Of a stretch of 64,000 bases of DNA, positions 41,757 to 52,422 are shown in pieces (position 1 is the stretch's first letter; every line of letters starts with the position of its first letter). The DNA lies in assembly GCF_963556105.2 (NCBI RefSeq), contig NZ_OY829944.1, forward strand, positions 1,585,501-1,649,500, written 5' to 3'. Both the position numbers and the translations under genes were made by a program. A model generated the notes under the pieces. The model had not been told where the DNA came from, ran no database searches, and was given only the letters and a program-made list of their open reading frames with translations. The DNA comes from an uncultured Tolumonas sp. Its GTDB lineage: Bacteria; Pseudomonadota; Gammaproteobacteria; Enterobacterales; Aeromonadaceae.

Positions 41757-42254
41757 TTATTCAGCGATAGTCACGTTTTCGATAACCACGTCTTCTTTCG
41801 GTACATCCTGATGCATACCGTAACGGCCGGTTTTCACTGATTTGATCTTGTTGACGATATCCATGCCGTCAGTAACCTGAGCAAACACACAGTAGCCCCA
41901 GCCAGAGATTGATTCCGATTTAAAATCCAGGAAGGTATTGTCTGCTACGTTGATAAAGAATTGTGCAGAGGCAGAATGTGGTTCCTGAGTACGCGCCATA
42001 GCGATAGTGCCAATTTTGTTAGACAGACCGTTATTAGCTTCGTTCTTGATCGAAGCGCGGGTGTCTTTTTCTTCAAAACCTGACGCATAACCGCCACCCT
42101 GGATCATGAAACCATCGATAACACGGTGGAAAATAGTGCCGTTGTAATGACCATCACGGCAGTATTGCAGGAAGTTTGCTGCAGTTACTGGTGCTTTGTC
42201 ATGGAACAGTTCCAGAGTGATATCGCCAAAATTAGTGTGCAGGGTAATAGACAT
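41757..42254 (-). CDS. ppiB: Peptidyl-prolyl cis-trans isomerase B (cyclophilin)
   Basis: 165 aa from ATG 42254 (AAGAGG upstream); the frame to 42308 is an artefact. Cyclophilin core: [15 protein letters not shown] (catalytic Arg), [21 protein letters not shown] and [13 protein letters not shown]. No signal peptide, so cytosolic PpiB rather than periplasmic PpiA. Speeds proline isomerisation during folding. Divergent from cysS. Confidence 0.95.
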   Translation of the reverse strand: MSITLHTNFGDITLELFHDKAPVTAANFLQYCRDGHYNGTIFHRVIDGFMIQGGGYASGFEEKDTRASIKNEANNGLSNKIGTIAMARTQEPHSASAQFFINVADNTFLDFKSESISGWGYCVFAQVTDGMDIVNKIKSVKTGRYGMHQDVPKEDVVIENVTIAE

Positions 42255-42448
42255 GAGCTCGCCTCTTGAGAATTTGTCTGTTGATTCTAGCGTATGCGGC
42301 GGTGACACAAAAGCAACATGTTAAATCTCAGTTATTACATCGCCAGGCCTTTTGTTACTAACATCATGCAAAGTGAAAGGAAACCAAAGGTGCAATCTGT
42401 AGCTCACTTCTTTAGAATGTTGCCATTATTATTCGATACGGTGACATT

Positions 42449-43840
42449 ATGCTGAAGATATACAACACCCTGACGCGCCAGAAAGAAGAATTTAAGCCAA
42501 TCCAGCCCGGCAAAGTGGGCATGTACGTCTGTGGTGTCACTATCTACGATTTATGTCATATCGGTCATGGACGCACATTTGTTGCCTTCGATGTGGTCGT
42601 ACGTTATCTGCGTTATCTCGGTTATGACGTGACCTTTGTGCGCAACATTACTGATGTCGATGACAAGATCATCAAGCGTGCAGCTGAAAATGCTGAAAGC
42701 TGCGATACATTAACTGAACGCCTGATTGCCGAAATGCACGCTGATTTTGATGCGCTGAAATTACAGCGTCCGGATATCGAACCGCGTGCGACTCAGCATA
42801 TCGGCGAAATTATTACGCTGGTCAACTCATTACTTGAGCAGAACTATGCGTATGTTTCAGATAACGGTGATGTGCTGTTCTCCATTGACAGTTTCCCTGA
42901 ATATGGCCGTTTGTCCGGTCAGGACATCGAACAACTGCAGGCCGGTGCACGAGTCAATGTAGAAGAAAGCAAACGTAATCCGATGGATTTTGTGTTGTGG
43001 AAGATGTCGAAACCTGGTGAACCAATGTGGGATTCACCATGGGGTGCAGGCCGCCCTGGTTGGCACATCGAATGTTCCGCGATGAACTCTAAACATCTGG
43101 GGCATCATTTCGACATTCATGGTGGTGGTTCCGATCTGCAATTCCCACATCATGAAAACGAAATCGCGCAGAGCTGCTGTGCGCATCATACGCCATATGT
43201 AAATACTTGGATGCACTCCGGCATGGTGATGGTCGATGAAGAGAAAATGTCTAAATCACTGGGCAATTTCTTCACTATCCGCGATGTGCTGAAAGTTTAT
43301 GATGCCGAAACAGTGCGTTATTTCCTGATGTCCGGTCATTATCGCAGCCCGTTGAATTACTCTGATCTCAACCTGCAACAAGCACGTGCGTCGCTGGAAC
43401 GTCTATACACCGCACTTCGTGGTGTCGAGGATGGTCAGGAGCAAGCAGTGCTATCAGCGCCGTTTGATGAACGTTTCAAAGCCGCAATGGATGATGACTT
43501 CAATACACCGGAAGCGTATTCCGTGTTGTTTGATTTAGCGCGTGATCTGAACCGTACCAAACAAGAGTCTACTGCTGATGCATCAGCTTTAGCAGCTTGC
43601 CTGCGTCGTCTTAGCGGTGTGTTAGGTCTTTTGCAACAACAACCGGAGCAATTCTTGCAATCTGGTGCTGCCGCCGTTGCGGATGATGTCGCGGAAATTG
43701 AACTGTTGATCAAAACCCGTAATGACGCGCGCGCCAGCAAAAACTGGGCGCTAGCCGATGAAGCGCGGAACAAATTAACCGAGATGGGTATCGTGCTGGA
43801 AGATGGTGCGCAAGGCACTACTTGGCGTCGTAAGAGCTAA
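42449..43840 (+). CDS. cysS: Cysteinyl-tRNA synthetase
   Basis: 463 aa, usual length. Class-I signatures [13 protein letters not shown] (HIGH, about 36-48) and [11 protein letters not shown] (KMSKS, about 267-277); the zinc-binding Cys of MYVCGVT and HIECSAM with the HHENE motif are present. Charges tRNA-Cys. Starts ATG 42449. A strong terminator follows. Confidence 0.97.
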   Translation: MLKIYNTLTRQKEEFKPIQPGKVGMYVCGVTIYDLCHIGHGRTFVAFDVVVRYLRYLGYDVTFVRNITDVDDKIIKRAAENAESCDTLTERLIAEMHADFDALKLQRPDIEPRATQHIGEIITLVNSLLEQNYAYVSDNGDVLFSIDSFPEYGRLSGQDIEQLQAGARVNVEESKRNPMDFVLWKMSKPGEPMWDSPWGAGRPGWHIECSAMNSKHLGHHFDIHGGGSDLQFPHHENEIAQSCCAHHTPYVNTWMHSGMVMVDEEKMSKSLGNFFTIRDVLKVYDAETVRYFLMSGHYRSPLNYSDLNLQQARASLERLYTALRGVEDGQEQAVLSAPFDERFKAAMDDDFNTPEAYSVLFDLARDLNRTKQESTADASALAACLRRLSGVLGLLQQQPEQFLQSGAAAVADDVAEIELLIKTRNDARASKNWALADEARNKLTEMGIVLEDGAQGTTWRRKS

Positions 43841-43860
43841 AGCATTTCCTGCACTTGATA

Positions 43861-43898
43861 AAAAGGCTGGCCGAAACAAACAGGCCGGCCTTTTTTAT
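43861..43898 (+). terminator. cysS terminator
   Basis: AAAGGCTGGCC-GAAACAAACA-GGCCGGCCTTTTTT; AAGGC/GGCC pairing with a T-run. Confidence 0.85.
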
Positions 43899-44680
43899 TT
43901 AAAATCCAACATATGATAATGATTGACTAGAGTGCGGTATTCCGTACTTTCGCGGACTTTAGCTAAAGCTTTCTGATAATTGTTGATCACGCTATCGCTG
44001 GTGGAACGATTAAATGCAAAACAATCCGTCATTCGCTGCAAAACTAATTCTTTAGGGTAATCTACCGGGCTTAAACCCATTTGCTGTATGGTGGTATAAA
44101 CCACGGGTTCATAAGCGGCAATCATGTCAATTTTTCCTGACTGCAACAGGCGAATCAGTTGCTCGGTATTTCGGGCTTTGACTAACCGACTTTTATTATA
44201 GGTTTTTGCAATAACAACATCTTCAGCAATATCCGCACGGATAACGCCAATAGTCAGATCATTAATGGCAGACGTAGAGGTTAGATCGAAATTGTCTTTT
44301 TTTCGTCGAAAGAGCGCCACACCCGCTGTGCTGATTGGGCAAACCCATTTAAACATATTTTCACGATCTGCCGTACGTGAAGTAGCAAACAACACACTGC
44401 CTGGTTCCGTTTGCGCGATATAATAGGCGCGCGCCCACGGTAAAAATTTGATTGGTTGTTGCGGTTCATTCAGCTGGCGCCAAATTAATTTCAGTAACTC
44501 AACCGAAAAACCAGCAGCTTTTTGCTGTTCATCTTCATAATTCACCGGTGGGTTTTGTTCACTAATAAAAGTTAATGGCATTGGCGCTGCGTTAGCCAGT
44601 GCGAAGAATGTATATGCGGGGAGCAGCCAGGATAATTTCAATTTGGTGTTCTCCGGAAAATATATTTTACAAAAAGACAT
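43895..44680 (-). CDS. Periplasmic solute-binding protein (SBP_bac_3-like)
   Basis: 261 aa from ATG 44680; a longer frame from 44725 includes a second hydrophobic leader. Signal peptide LKLSWLLPAYTFFALANA with cleavage after ANA-AP. Mature part: PVNYEDEQQKAAGFSVELLKLIWRQL, LPWARAYYIAQ, ADRENMFKWVCPI, LTIGVIRADIAEDV and GKIDMIAAYEP are typical of the amino-acid-type binding fold in stand-alone proteins without a transporter operon. It may serve a nearby sensor kinase; the two-component genes at 44772 are divergent from it. Confidence 0.85.
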   Translation of the reverse strand: MSFCKIYFPENTKLKLSWLLPAYTFFALANAAPMPLTFISEQNPPVNYEDEQQKAAGFSVELLKLIWRQLNEPQQPIKFLPWARAYYIAQTEPGSVLFATSRTADRENMFKWVCPISTAGVALFRRKKDNFDLTSTSAINDLTIGVIRADIAEDVVIAKTYNKSRLVKARNTEQLIRLLQSGKIDMIAAYEPVVYTTIQQMGLSPVDYPKELVLQRMTDCFAFNRSTSDSVINNYQKALAKVRESTEYRTLVNHYHMLDFK

Positions 44681-44771
44681 AATACATCCCGTAAGGGATA
44701 TAGTTGATAGTATCAGTAATAGCAAATAATCGCCTATTTACAAATAGTTAGTTAGCTATGGTGTATATAAA

Positions 44772-45434
44772 ATGAAGATTTTGTTGATTGAAGATGATGC
44801 CTTGTTGCTGGGTGGGTTACAAAAAGCATTGGAACAACAGCAATATTGTTGTGATGTAGCAACAAGTATAAAAAAAGCGCAACAGCATACATTGGATGAT
44901 TACGAGTTGATTATCCTCGATCTTGGGCTGCCAGATGGTGATGGATTAACGCTGTTAAAACAATGGCGCCAACAAGGCTGTAAGTTGCCGGTCTTAATTT
45001 TAACTGCTCGTGATTCGTTAGATGAGCGGGTAAAAGGTTTGGATCAAGGTGCTGATGATTATTTGATCAAACCATTTGCTTTAGCTGAGCTTTTGGCGCG
45101 AGTGCGTGCATTAATGCGACGTCGCTTTGAGAAAACAGAAAACTCACTGTTGTTTGGTTCATTGAAACTGGATATGACACATCATCAGGTTTGGCTAAAT
45201 GAACAAGAATTGACACTCACACGAATGGAATATGCCATTCTGCGACGCTTGATGTTACATCCGGGCAAAACGGTACAGCGTGACCGCTTACAGCAAGATC
45301 TTTATGACTGGCATGATGATATTGGCTCCAATACGCTGGAAGTTTATATCCATCATCTGCGTCGCAAAATTGGTGCCGGCACAATTAAAACTATTCGGGG
45401 TGAGGGTTATCGACTTGAACAACAAGAAGAGTAG
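44772..45434 (+). CDS. OmpR-family response regulator (PmrA/QseB-like)
   Basis: 220 aa. Receiver domain: IEDDALLL with the acidic pair, phospho-acceptor Asp in LIILDLGLPDGDG (about 51), Thr/Lys in LTARDS and LIKPFAL. C-terminal winged helix: LTLTRMEYAILRRLMLHPGKTV and DIGSNTLEVYIHHLRRKIG. The GSNTLEVYIHHLRRKIG string is characteristic of the QseB/PmrA branch. Overlaps the sensor-kinase gene by 20 nt. May control the phosphoethanolamine transferase gene at 48732 (inference). Confidence 0.9.
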   Translation: MKILLIEDDALLLGGLQKALEQQQYCCDVATSIKKAQQHTLDDYELIILDLGLPDGDGLTLLKQWRQQGCKLPVLILTARDSLDERVKGLDQGADDYLIKPFALAELLARVRALMRRRFEKTENSLLFGSLKLDMTHHQVWLNEQELTLTRMEYAILRRLMLHPGKTVQRDRLQQDLYDWHDDIGSNTLEVYIHHLRRKIGAGTIKTIRGEGYRLEQQEE

Positions 45435-46491
45435 TTTATCCCAGAGATTGCTGATTAGTTTGGGCGCTATCATTTTCATTACTCAAACCATCACTATTGC
45501 CTGGTTATTGCACGAAGATAGAGAACTATTAGAACGTACATTACGTCGTCTGGGACAGCCAGAATCAACATTACATCTGTTACATGGTACCAACAGAGAG
45601 ATGTTGGGGGCGTTGTTAGTACCAACAGCCATAGAGTTTTTACTCAGTTTAGTGGTTGCATGGTTCATGATTAATTGGATCGTCGCGCCATTAAATAAAT
45701 TAACAGATCAACTGCAAGAACGTAGTGTGGAACAATGGCAACCCTTTGATGTGGGGGGGCGTAGTACCGAAGTTGAAGCCATTACTGGCGCACTAAATGG
45801 TTTAATGCAGAAACTTCAGCAGGCATTTCAGCGCGAACGCCAATTTACCGCTGATGTATCGCATGAACTCAGAACGCCGATTGCCGGAATTCGGCTAAAT
45901 CTCGAGTTATTGGCATTACAACATCCGGCAGAAATTGATCCGCTTATTGCGCGTCTTGATGGTATGCAACATACCATCGAACAATTGCTGACTATGGCGC
46001 GTTTAGAGCAGCAAATGGTGATGGGGTTGCAAGCTCAGGTTGATTTGGTTCAAGAAGTTATCTTACCAGTGCAACATGAACTTACGGAGTTATTGCGGCC
46101 TCGTATGCAAACTATAACTTTGCATCTTCCTGATTCCATGATGGTTATTGGCGATAAGACCTTATTGCGCATGCTGATAAGAAATCTGGTTGAAAATAGC
46201 CACCGATATGCGGATCGTGGTTCGGCTGTGAGCATTCATTTATCAGAGGTAAACGGTTGTCCGCAATTGCGCGTTCAAGACGTTGGCGCGGGTGTTGATG
46301 ATGCGGTTATTCTTTCATTAACCAATGCATTCCAACGTTTTGATCAACGAGGAAATGGGGTAGGGCTCGGGTTAAATATTGTTGCCAGAGTCTGCGCTTT
46401 GCATCAAGCCACGCTTCGTATTGAGAACCATCATGAACCACATGGTCTCATCGTTGAAATTACCTTCCCACCAATAAATAATCAGCAGTAA
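45415..46491 (+). CDS. Sensor histidine kinase (PmrB/QseC-like)
   Basis: 358 aa from TTG 45415 (LNNKKSSLSQR); GAGG lies about 9 nt upstream and it overlaps the regulator gene. Frames from 45280 inside the regulator are rejected. TM helices at about 12-32 and 70-90 flank a short periplasmic loop (about 45 residues), HAMP-like region, then the H box FTADVSHELRTPIAGIRLNLE with phospho-His, N box LIRNLVENSHRYA and G box GNGVGLGLNIV. The tiny sensor loop suits cation or peptide sensing as in PmrB. Confidence 0.9.
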   Translation: MNNKKSSLSQRLLISLGAIIFITQTITIAWLLHEDRELLERTLRRLGQPESTLHLLHGTNREMLGALLVPTAIEFLLSLVVAWFMINWIVAPLNKLTDQLQERSVEQWQPFDVGGRSTEVEAITGALNGLMQKLQQAFQRERQFTADVSHELRTPIAGIRLNLELLALQHPAEIDPLIARLDGMQHTIEQLLTMARLEQQMVMGLQAQVDLVQEVILPVQHELTELLRPRMQTITLHLPDSMMVIGDKTLLRMLIRNLVENSHRYADRGSAVSIHLSEVNGCPQLRVQDVGAGVDDAVILSLTNAFQRFDQRGNGVGLGLNIVARVCALHQATLRIENHHEPHGLIVEITFPPINNQQ

Positions 46492-46493
46492 AT

Positions 46494-46522
46494 AAAAAGG
46501 GCTGAAATTGTTCAGCCCTATA
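46494..46522. terminator. Bidirectional terminator between sensor kinase and folD
   Basis: AGGGCTGAA-ATTG-TTCAGCCCT with A-rich left and T-containing right flanks; convergent genes. Confidence 0.8.
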
Positions 46523-46541
46523 ATTCATGTATCTACGCAGT

Positions 46542-47396
46542 TCAGCTGTGGTATTGCTCACAAGCTTGCAGTGTATTTTCAATGAGTGTGGCAACGGTCA
46601 TCGGGCCAACACCACCAGGAACGGGAGTGATAAAGCTGGCGCGCTGTGCTGCTGTTGCATATTCCACATCGCCGACGAGTGTGCCGTTAGATAAACGGTT
46701 AATGCCGACATCTAATACGATCGCACCAGGCTTGATCCATTCACCAGGAATGAATTCTGATTTACCTACTGCAACCGCCAGGATATCCGCCTGACGCACA
46801 AACTGTTCTAAGCCTTTGGTAAAACGATGACAAGTTGTTGTTGTACAACCAGCCAGTAACAGCTCCAGCGTCATTGGGCGACCGACAATATTTGACGCAC
46901 CGACGATAACTGCATGCATACCTTTTAATTCTACCCCGGTACTTTCAAGCAGGGTGATCATACCTTTAGGGGTGCAAGGACGCAGTGCAGGAATTCGCTG
47001 GGCTAAACGGCCCACATTGTAAGGATGGAATCCATCGACATCTTTATCGGGAACAATACGCTCGATCACTTGTGTTGAATCGAGGTGTGCCGGAAGTGGT
47101 AGTTGAACTAAAATACCATCTACCGCTGGATCAGCATTTAATGTATCGATCAGTGCAAGAAGTTCATCTTGCGTGGTCGTTGCCGGTAGATCGTAAGATC
47201 TGGAAATAAAGCCCACTTCTTCACAAGCACGGCGTTTACTGCCGACATAAACCTGTGACGCAGCATCTTCACCCACTAATACAACCGATAAACCGGGCAC
47301 TCGTAAACCATTTGCCTTTCGTTCCGCGACGCGGGCAGCTACACGCTGACGCACAGACAGGGCAATCGCTTTTCCATCAATGATTTTTGCAGACAT
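46542..47396 (-). CDS. folD: Bifunctional methylenetetrahydrofolate dehydrogenase/cyclohydrolase
   Basis: 284 aa from ATG 47396 (three-residue extension from a GTG is possible). Landmarks: [17 protein letters not shown] with the catalytic Lys, [47 protein letters not shown] (NADP site) and [12 protein letters not shown]. Interconverts 5,10-methylene- and 10-formyl-tetrahydrofolate in the cytosol. Length normal. Confidence 0.97.
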   Translation of the reverse strand: MSAKIIDGKAIALSVRQRVAARVAERKANGLRVPGLSVVLVGEDAASQVYVGSKRRACEEVGFISRSYDLPATTTQDELLALIDTLNADPAVDGILVQLPLPAHLDSTQVIERIVPDKDVDGFHPYNVGRLAQRIPALRPCTPKGMITLLESTGVELKGMHAVIVGASNIVGRPMTLELLLAGCTTTTCHRFTKGLEQFVRQADILAVAVGKSEFIPGEWIKPGAIVLDVGINRLSNGTLVGDVEYATAAQRASFITPVPGGVGPMTVATLIENTLQACEQYHS

Positions 47397-47591
47397 ACCT
47401 TCCACTCACCTTGCTTTGCTGGGCGTATTGTCGCATTTTTTTTACAATAAGGTTAGTGCATAAACAAGTGCTTACCTTAGTCGTTTAATATCTGAACACT
47501 CGACTCTTTTTCATTAAAAAGAGTTTGACGATCAAGGGGAGAGTCTATAATATCCGCCTCCGTTGTCGGACGCCTACAACAGAACAACAGT

Positions 47592-47668
<77 letters not shown>

Positions 47669-47679
47669 TTTCTTCCAGT

Positions 47680-47756
<77 letters not shown>

Positions 47757-47801
47757 ACGATCAGTTGTTCGCTTTGAGTGGTAAGGCAACACAGTTCGAT
47801 G

Positions 47802-47877
47802 GTGGCTATAGCTCAGTTGGTAGAGCCCCGGATTGTGATTCCGGTTGTCGTGGGTTCGAGCCCCATTAGCCACCCCA
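47802..47877 (+). tRNA. hisR-like: tRNA-His (GTG)
   Basis: 76 nt, GTGGCTA/TAGCCAC acceptor, anticodon loop TTGTGAT, CCA encoded. Confidence 0.96.
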
Positions 47878-47892
47878 TTTAAAGAATACAGC

Positions 47893-47977
47893 GCGGAAGT
47901 GGCGAAATTGGTAGACGCACCAGATTTAGGTTCTGGCGCCGCAAGGTGTGAGAGTTCGAGTCTCTCCTTCCGCACCA
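47893..47977 (+). tRNA. tRNA-Leu (TAG)
   Basis: 85 nt with long variable arm, GCGGAAG acceptor, anticodon loop ATTTAGG, CCA encoded. Last of the cluster. Confidence 0.95.
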
Positions 47978-47995
47978 TTCTTTAGATACAACAAT

Positions 47996-48021
47996 AAACC
48001 AGCTTACGCTGGTTTTTTTGT
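47996..48021 (+). terminator. tRNA cluster terminator
   Basis: AAACCAGC-TTAC-GCTGGTTTTTTTG. Confidence 0.85.
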
Positions 48022-48097
48022 GCCTGCAATTTAGCTTATCTCATATTGAGAGAGGTTAATTGTAATGAGTTCGCGTATTTCTAAACTAACCACGCTC

Positions 48098-48451
48098 TTA
48101 TCTGACCTTTTGTTGCTTAACTGGGTCTGTAAATTCATCCCAGAAATGCCATAGCGTTAAGATTGGATGATACATCAGCATTCTTGGGCCGGAAAAACGC
48201 ATGACATTACGGATCTTTTCCCGCATTTTAATTTGATAACAATGGATTGGGCATTTCGCACAGGTCGGTTTATCTGTTTTAAACCGGCATTTATCAATGC
48301 GATTCATCGCGTAATCAGTTAGTTGCTGACAATCAGAACAAAGCGCCTCACTGGCATGATGACATCGGCAGTAAATGCCAATCATTACTCGAATGGTTCT
48401 GCGTTCCCGATCAAGGCGGTTTTGTTTTCCTCGCATTTTATTAGTAGTCAT
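48098..48451 (-). CDS. ygbA: Nitrous-oxide-stimulated promoter family protein (YgbA)
   Basis: 117 aa from ATG 48451; ATG 48463 and 48481 are alternatives. Cys-rich: YCRCHHASEALCSDCQQL, KPTCAKCPIHCYQI, then MRFSGPRMLMYHPILTL. This is the pattern of YgbA (RxxR-x-IYC--HH...LC--C...KP-C--CPIHCY...VMRFSGPRML). In enterics ygbA belongs to the nitric-oxide NsrR regulon and aids recovery from NO. Here I see no clear NsrR site in the upstream 80 bp. Metal binding by the Cys/His clusters is likely. Confidence 0.88.
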   Translation of the reverse strand: MTTNKMRGKQNRLDRERRTIRVMIGIYCRCHHASEALCSDCQQLTDYAMNRIDKCRFKTDKPTCAKCPIHCYQIKMREKIRNVMRFSGPRMLMYHPILTLWHFWDEFTDPVKQQKVR

Positions 48452-48481
48452 GATCCTATCCATTTCTCGCAGAACAACCAT

Positions 48482-48731
48482 TATTATGCCGTATCATCCT
48501 GTGTGTTAATACCTTGATACTTTCGTCGTGTTCAGCCCTGTTGTTGAAGAACATCATTACAGAACGTTTTCCACCTCCTGTATCTTTGGTTACAGAAAGA
48601 GATTCGCACTGTTTTTATGAGCACATGAAGGCTGAGGAACTGATTTCACTTTCTAAGTGGTGGGTTGTATTAAAATGAAAAAACCGGAGATATCTCCGGT
48701 TTAAATTTATTTCACGTTTCTAACTGTGCTG
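48482..48731. other. Intergenic region with eptA terminator
   Basis: Contains AAACCGGAGA-TATC-TCCGGTTT (48680-48702), which would end transcription of the minus-strand eptA gene downstream of its stop. Otherwise nothing seen. Confidence 0.7.
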
Positions 48732-50360
48732 TTAGCTATTCTTACGACAACCAGAAATAAGATCTAACTCTGGTTTATAAGTGGATGTTGCTACACCAGT
48801 TAAACTCAGCAAACTATGTGACAGATAATCTTGCGATACTTGTTTACTTTGAGCTTCTTTACGCAAACATTCAGTATCTACCTGTCTTTCTTTCGCATAG
48901 GTATCAGATAACCACAGTAACCCAGGCACATGCGTTTGCTCTTCAGGTGCTAACGCGTATGGTGTGCCATGCAAATACAATCCTTTCTCACCCAACGATT
49001 CACCGTGATCTGACATATACAACATGCTGGTGTTGTATTCGCCGCTATTTGCTTTCAATAAAGCGATCACTTGCGACAACATGTAATCGGTATAGGCAAT
49101 CGTATTGTCATAGGTGTTGACCAGTTCATCATGCGAGCAGTTTTGAATGTCACTCCGCTCACAATCAGGAGTAAAAATACGATGGGAAGCAGGATAACGC
49201 CGGTAATACGTCGGGCCATGGCTACCGATCAGATGTAACGCAATTAACGTGTCTTTTCCTTTCGCTTCAGCCAGTAAGCGTTTTAATTCTGGCAACATGA
49301 CTTCGTCAAAGCAATAGGTACCATCACACAGTGGAGACTTCGTTTTAATATCGATATTCAGTGTCGGAACTCGTGCACAAACGCCTTTGCAACCACTGTC
49401 GTTGTCAATCCATTGAACATTCAATCCAGCACGGTGGATCACATCCAGCACGTTGTCCTGTGTTTCGGCTCGGCTTTCGTCATAGTTTTTTCGCCCCATA
49501 AACGAAAACATGCAAGGCACAGAGACAGCGGTTGCTGTGCCACAAGAAGAAACATGGCGGAATGAAATAATCCCTTCAGATGCGGTAAAAGGGTTTGTAT
49601 CGCGTGAATAGCCGTTGTATTGATAGTTCATCGCCCGCGCAGTTTCACCTAACACCATCACGGTCATTTGCGGTTTTGTTACTGTAGACGGTAGCGCTTT
49701 CTTCGCATCCAATCCTAATTGTTGATAAACCAGCGGTGTTGTGAAATACGTTTCTTTTACGTATTTATAACCGCTCCATACGTATTGCGTTGGTACGATG
49801 TATTTTTGTAAAAATTTATTGTTTCGGCCGACAGCGGCGTAATCTTGGTAATAGAAGAAAGCAATGATCAGTAAACCGAGCAGGGACAGGCTGATGACAG
49901 CAAATTTGGTCAACACTTCTTTCAGTAAAGGGCGATAAATGATTTTTGCCCTTGCGATCAAATATGCGGGGATGATCCCAGTCAGCAGAAAGCAGATCAT
50001 CAGCGAAGCGTTCAAATAACTTGAGGCTTCAGACATATTGGTTTGCGCGGAGTTTTTGATCATTCCATAGTCAAACACGGTGCCGTAGGTTAGCCCTGCA
50101 TAAGCAACAAGTGACGACGTAAGAATTAAGGCGATAAATATAGGTTTACTAACGTATTTTATCGTAAATAGTGAAAACAGAATGTTTAATGCGAACAGAA
50201 CAAACAAAGGAATTGAGGTAATAAAGCCTGTTTTCACATTCTCAATTAAATTCAGAACCTTCCATGATTCCCGAAAGAATGGATAATTCAAAATTAATGT
50301 AAAATAGCTCGCTAATAACAGCGTAAGGTACTGACTTTTAATTTGAAATCTCAATTTCAC
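48732..50360 (-). CDS. eptA: Lipid A phosphoethanolamine transferase (EptA/MCR family)
   Basis: 542 aa, GTG start 50360. Five N-terminal membrane helices (about 10-170), then a periplasmic alkaline-phosphatase-fold domain. Catalytic Thr in SCGTATAVSVPCMFS (about 268-282), metal ligands in VLGETARAMNY, LHLIGSHGPTYYRRYP, SDHGESLGEKGLYLHGTPY (about 458-476), and paired Cys residues. By memory the sequence tracks MCR-3/EptA closely across the catalytic domain. It adds phosphoethanolamine to lipid A, which lowers polymyxin binding. Monocistronic with its own terminator. Probable regulation by the PmrAB-like pair 2 kb upstream is inferred. Confidence 0.92.
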   Translation of the reverse strand: MKLRFQIKSQYLTLLLASYFTLILNYPFFRESWKVLNLIENVKTGFITSIPLFVLFALNILFSLFTIKYVSKPIFIALILTSSLVAYAGLTYGTVFDYGMIKNSAQTNMSEASSYLNASLMICFLLTGIIPAYLIARAKIIYRPLLKEVLTKFAVISLSLLGLLIIAFFYYQDYAAVGRNNKFLQKYIVPTQYVWSGYKYVKETYFTTPLVYQQLGLDAKKALPSTVTKPQMTVMVLGETARAMNYQYNGYSRDTNPFTASEGIISFRHVSSCGTATAVSVPCMFSFMGRKNYDESRAETQDNVLDVIHRAGLNVQWIDNDSGCKGVCARVPTLNIDIKTKSPLCDGTYCFDEVMLPELKRLLAEAKGKDTLIALHLIGSHGPTYYRRYPASHRIFTPDCERSDIQNCSHDELVNTYDNTIAYTDYMLSQVIALLKANSGEYNTSMLYMSDHGESLGEKGLYLHGTPYALAPEEQTHVPGLLWLSDTYAKERQVDTECLRKEAQSKQVSQDYLSHSLLSLTGVATSTYKPELDLISGCRKNS

Positions 50361-50516
50361 TCTGTGACCTGTTTAAGTATGCCTAATGATGCGTGACTAT
50401 AGTGTAAACAACAAACCTTAACAGAGAATTAAGTCGGGATTTTGATTTTTAATCAGCAATAAATGTTGGTATTTGCCACGAGACTAAAGGATTGGACAAT
50501 GTTGATGGGAAAAAAT

Positions 50517-50541
50517 AAACCCTGGCAAAATACCAGGGCTT
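50517..50541 (-). terminator. Terminator of the pycAB operon
   Basis: CCCTGG-CAAAATA-CCAGGG, just downstream of pycB. Confidence 0.75.
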
Positions 50542-50560
50542 ATCGGATGGTGTTCGATAA

Positions 50561-52372
50561 TTAACCTTCGATTTCGATTAATACATCGCCTGGGTTAACT
50601 CGGTCACCTTTAGTAACATGAATGGTTTTTACGTTGCCTGCGATTGGCGCCAGAATTTCACTTTCCATCTTCATCGCTTCTGTGACCAGTAATGGTTGAC
50701 CTGCTTTCACTTTGTCACCCACATTCACTAATACATCGACAATGTTACCTGGCATCGCGGTGCTGACATCACCTGGTGCTGCGGCTTGTTTACGTTTGCT
50801 GCTCGCACCTGAACCGACGTAAGCATTCAGTGGTTCAAACACAACTTCTTCTGGTAAACCATCGATCGACATGTAGAAATGACGTTTGTTGTCGCTCTTA
50901 ATGCCGATACCGGTAATGTCGATATGATAGCTTTCACCATGCACATCAATCACAAATTCGGTCGGCATGCCTTCTTTAGCTACAGGTTGTTCTGCGGCGG
51001 TACCTGGAATTGGTAACAAGGCTTCTGGTGTCAGAGTGCCGGCATCGCGTTCGCTCAGGAATTTACGGCCAATATCCGGGAACATAGCATACGTCAGTAC
51101 ATCTTCTTCTGTTTTTGCCAGTGCGCCGATCTCTGTACGTAACTTAGCCAGTTCTGGTTTCAACAAATCTGCTGGACGAACATCGATCACTTCTTCATTA
51201 CCAATTGCCTGATGCTGTAATGCCGCATTAACAGGTGCCGGTGATTTACCGTAGCGACCTTGCAGATAGAGTTTTACTTCATTGGTGATGGTTTTGTACC
51301 GTTCACCGGCTAATACGTTGAATACCGCCTGAGTACCGACGATCTGTGATGTTGGTGTTACCAATGGTGGATAACCCAGATCTTTACGTACTTTTGGGAT
51401 CTCGCTGAAAACTTCGTTGATGCGATTCAATGCACCTTGTTCTTTCAGTTGGTTTGCCAGATTGGAAACCATGCCGCCCGGCACCTGATTGACCTGAACA
51501 CGGGTGTCTACACCGGTGAAATCGCTTTCGTACTGATGGTATTTTTTACGTACTGCATGGAAATACATACCGATTTCTTGCAGTAATTCCAGATCTAAAC
51601 CGGTGTCGTATTCAGTGCCACGCAGTGCTGCAACCATTGATTCAGTCGCAGGGTGGCTGGTGCCCCAAGCCATGCTGGAGATCGCGGTGTCGATGTTATC
51701 TGCGCCCGCTTCGATCGCTTTCAGCTGACACATAGTGGCAACGCCAGCGGTGTCGTGTGAATGAATGAAAATTGGCAGTGATACGGCAGCTTTCAGCGCT
51801 TTGACCAATTCACCCGTAGCAAACGGAGTCAACAAACCTGCCATATCTTTTATCGCGATAGAATCAACGCCCAAGGCGACTAATTCATGAGCCTGTGCGA
51901 CGAAAGCTTCAGTGGTATGCACCGGGCTGGTGGTGTAGCAGATAGTGCCCTGAGCATGCTTACCGACCTTTTTAACGGCCTTGATTGCGGTTGCCAGATT
52001 ACGCACATCATTCATGGCATCAAAAATACGGAATACGTCGATGCCATTTTCAGCGGCTTTCGCCACAAACGCTTCAACCACGTCATCGCTGTAATGGCGA
52101 TAACCCAGCAGGTTTTGACCGCGCAGCAGCATCTGCAAACGGGTGTTTGGCAGAGCTTTACGCAGCTGGCGCAGACGTTCCCACGGGTCTTCTTTCAGGA
52201 AACGCACGCATGCATCAAACGTCGCACCACCCCAGACTTCCAGTGACCAGTAGCCGACTTGATCCAGTTTGCTACAGATTGGCAGCATGTCTTCAGTGCG
52301 CATGCGGGTTGCCAGCAAGGATTGATGGGCATCACGCAGGATGGTATCTGTAACCGTAATTTTCTTACTCAT
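50561..52372 (-). CDS. pycB: Pyruvate carboxylase subunit B / oxaloacetate decarboxylase alpha-type
   Basis: 603 aa. N-terminal HMGL-like carboxyltransferase: TDTILRDAHQSLLATRMRT, RGQNLLGYRHYSDDVV, FRIFDAMND, IKDMAGLL, IHSHDTAG. C-terminal biotin carrier with the biotinylation motif EAMKME (about 567-572). Transfers CO2 from carboxybiotin to pyruvate, making oxaloacetate. The adjacent biotin carboxylase gene supports pyruvate carboxylase rather than the Na+-pumping decarboxylase, because oadB/oadG are absent. Forms an operon with pycA upstream (50-bp gap). Confidence 0.9.
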   Translation of the reverse strand: MSKKITVTDTILRDAHQSLLATRMRTEDMLPICSKLDQVGYWSLEVWGGATFDACVRFLKEDPWERLRQLRKALPNTRLQMLLRGQNLLGYRHYSDDVVEAFVAKAAENGIDVFRIFDAMNDVRNLATAIKAVKKVGKHAQGTICYTTSPVHTTEAFVAQAHELVALGVDSIAIKDMAGLLTPFATGELVKALKAAVSLPIFIHSHDTAGVATMCQLKAIEAGADNIDTAISSMAWGTSHPATESMVAALRGTEYDTGLDLELLQEIGMYFHAVRKKYHQYESDFTGVDTRVQVNQVPGGMVSNLANQLKEQGALNRINEVFSEIPKVRKDLGYPPLVTPTSQIVGTQAVFNVLAGERYKTITNEVKLYLQGRYGKSPAPVNAALQHQAIGNEEVIDVRPADLLKPELAKLRTEIGALAKTEEDVLTYAMFPDIGRKFLSERDAGTLTPEALLPIPGTAAEQPVAKEGMPTEFVIDVHGESYHIDITGIGIKSDNKRHFYMSIDGLPEEVVFEPLNAYVGSGASSKRKQAAAPGDVSTAMPGNIVDVLVNVGDKVKAGQPLLVTEAMKMESEILAPIAGNVKTIHVTKGDRVNPGDVLIEIEG

Positions 52373-52422
52373 TTTCTACTCTTCCTCTTCCGGTTAACGG
52401 CCTGTCGACCGGTGTGAAATTC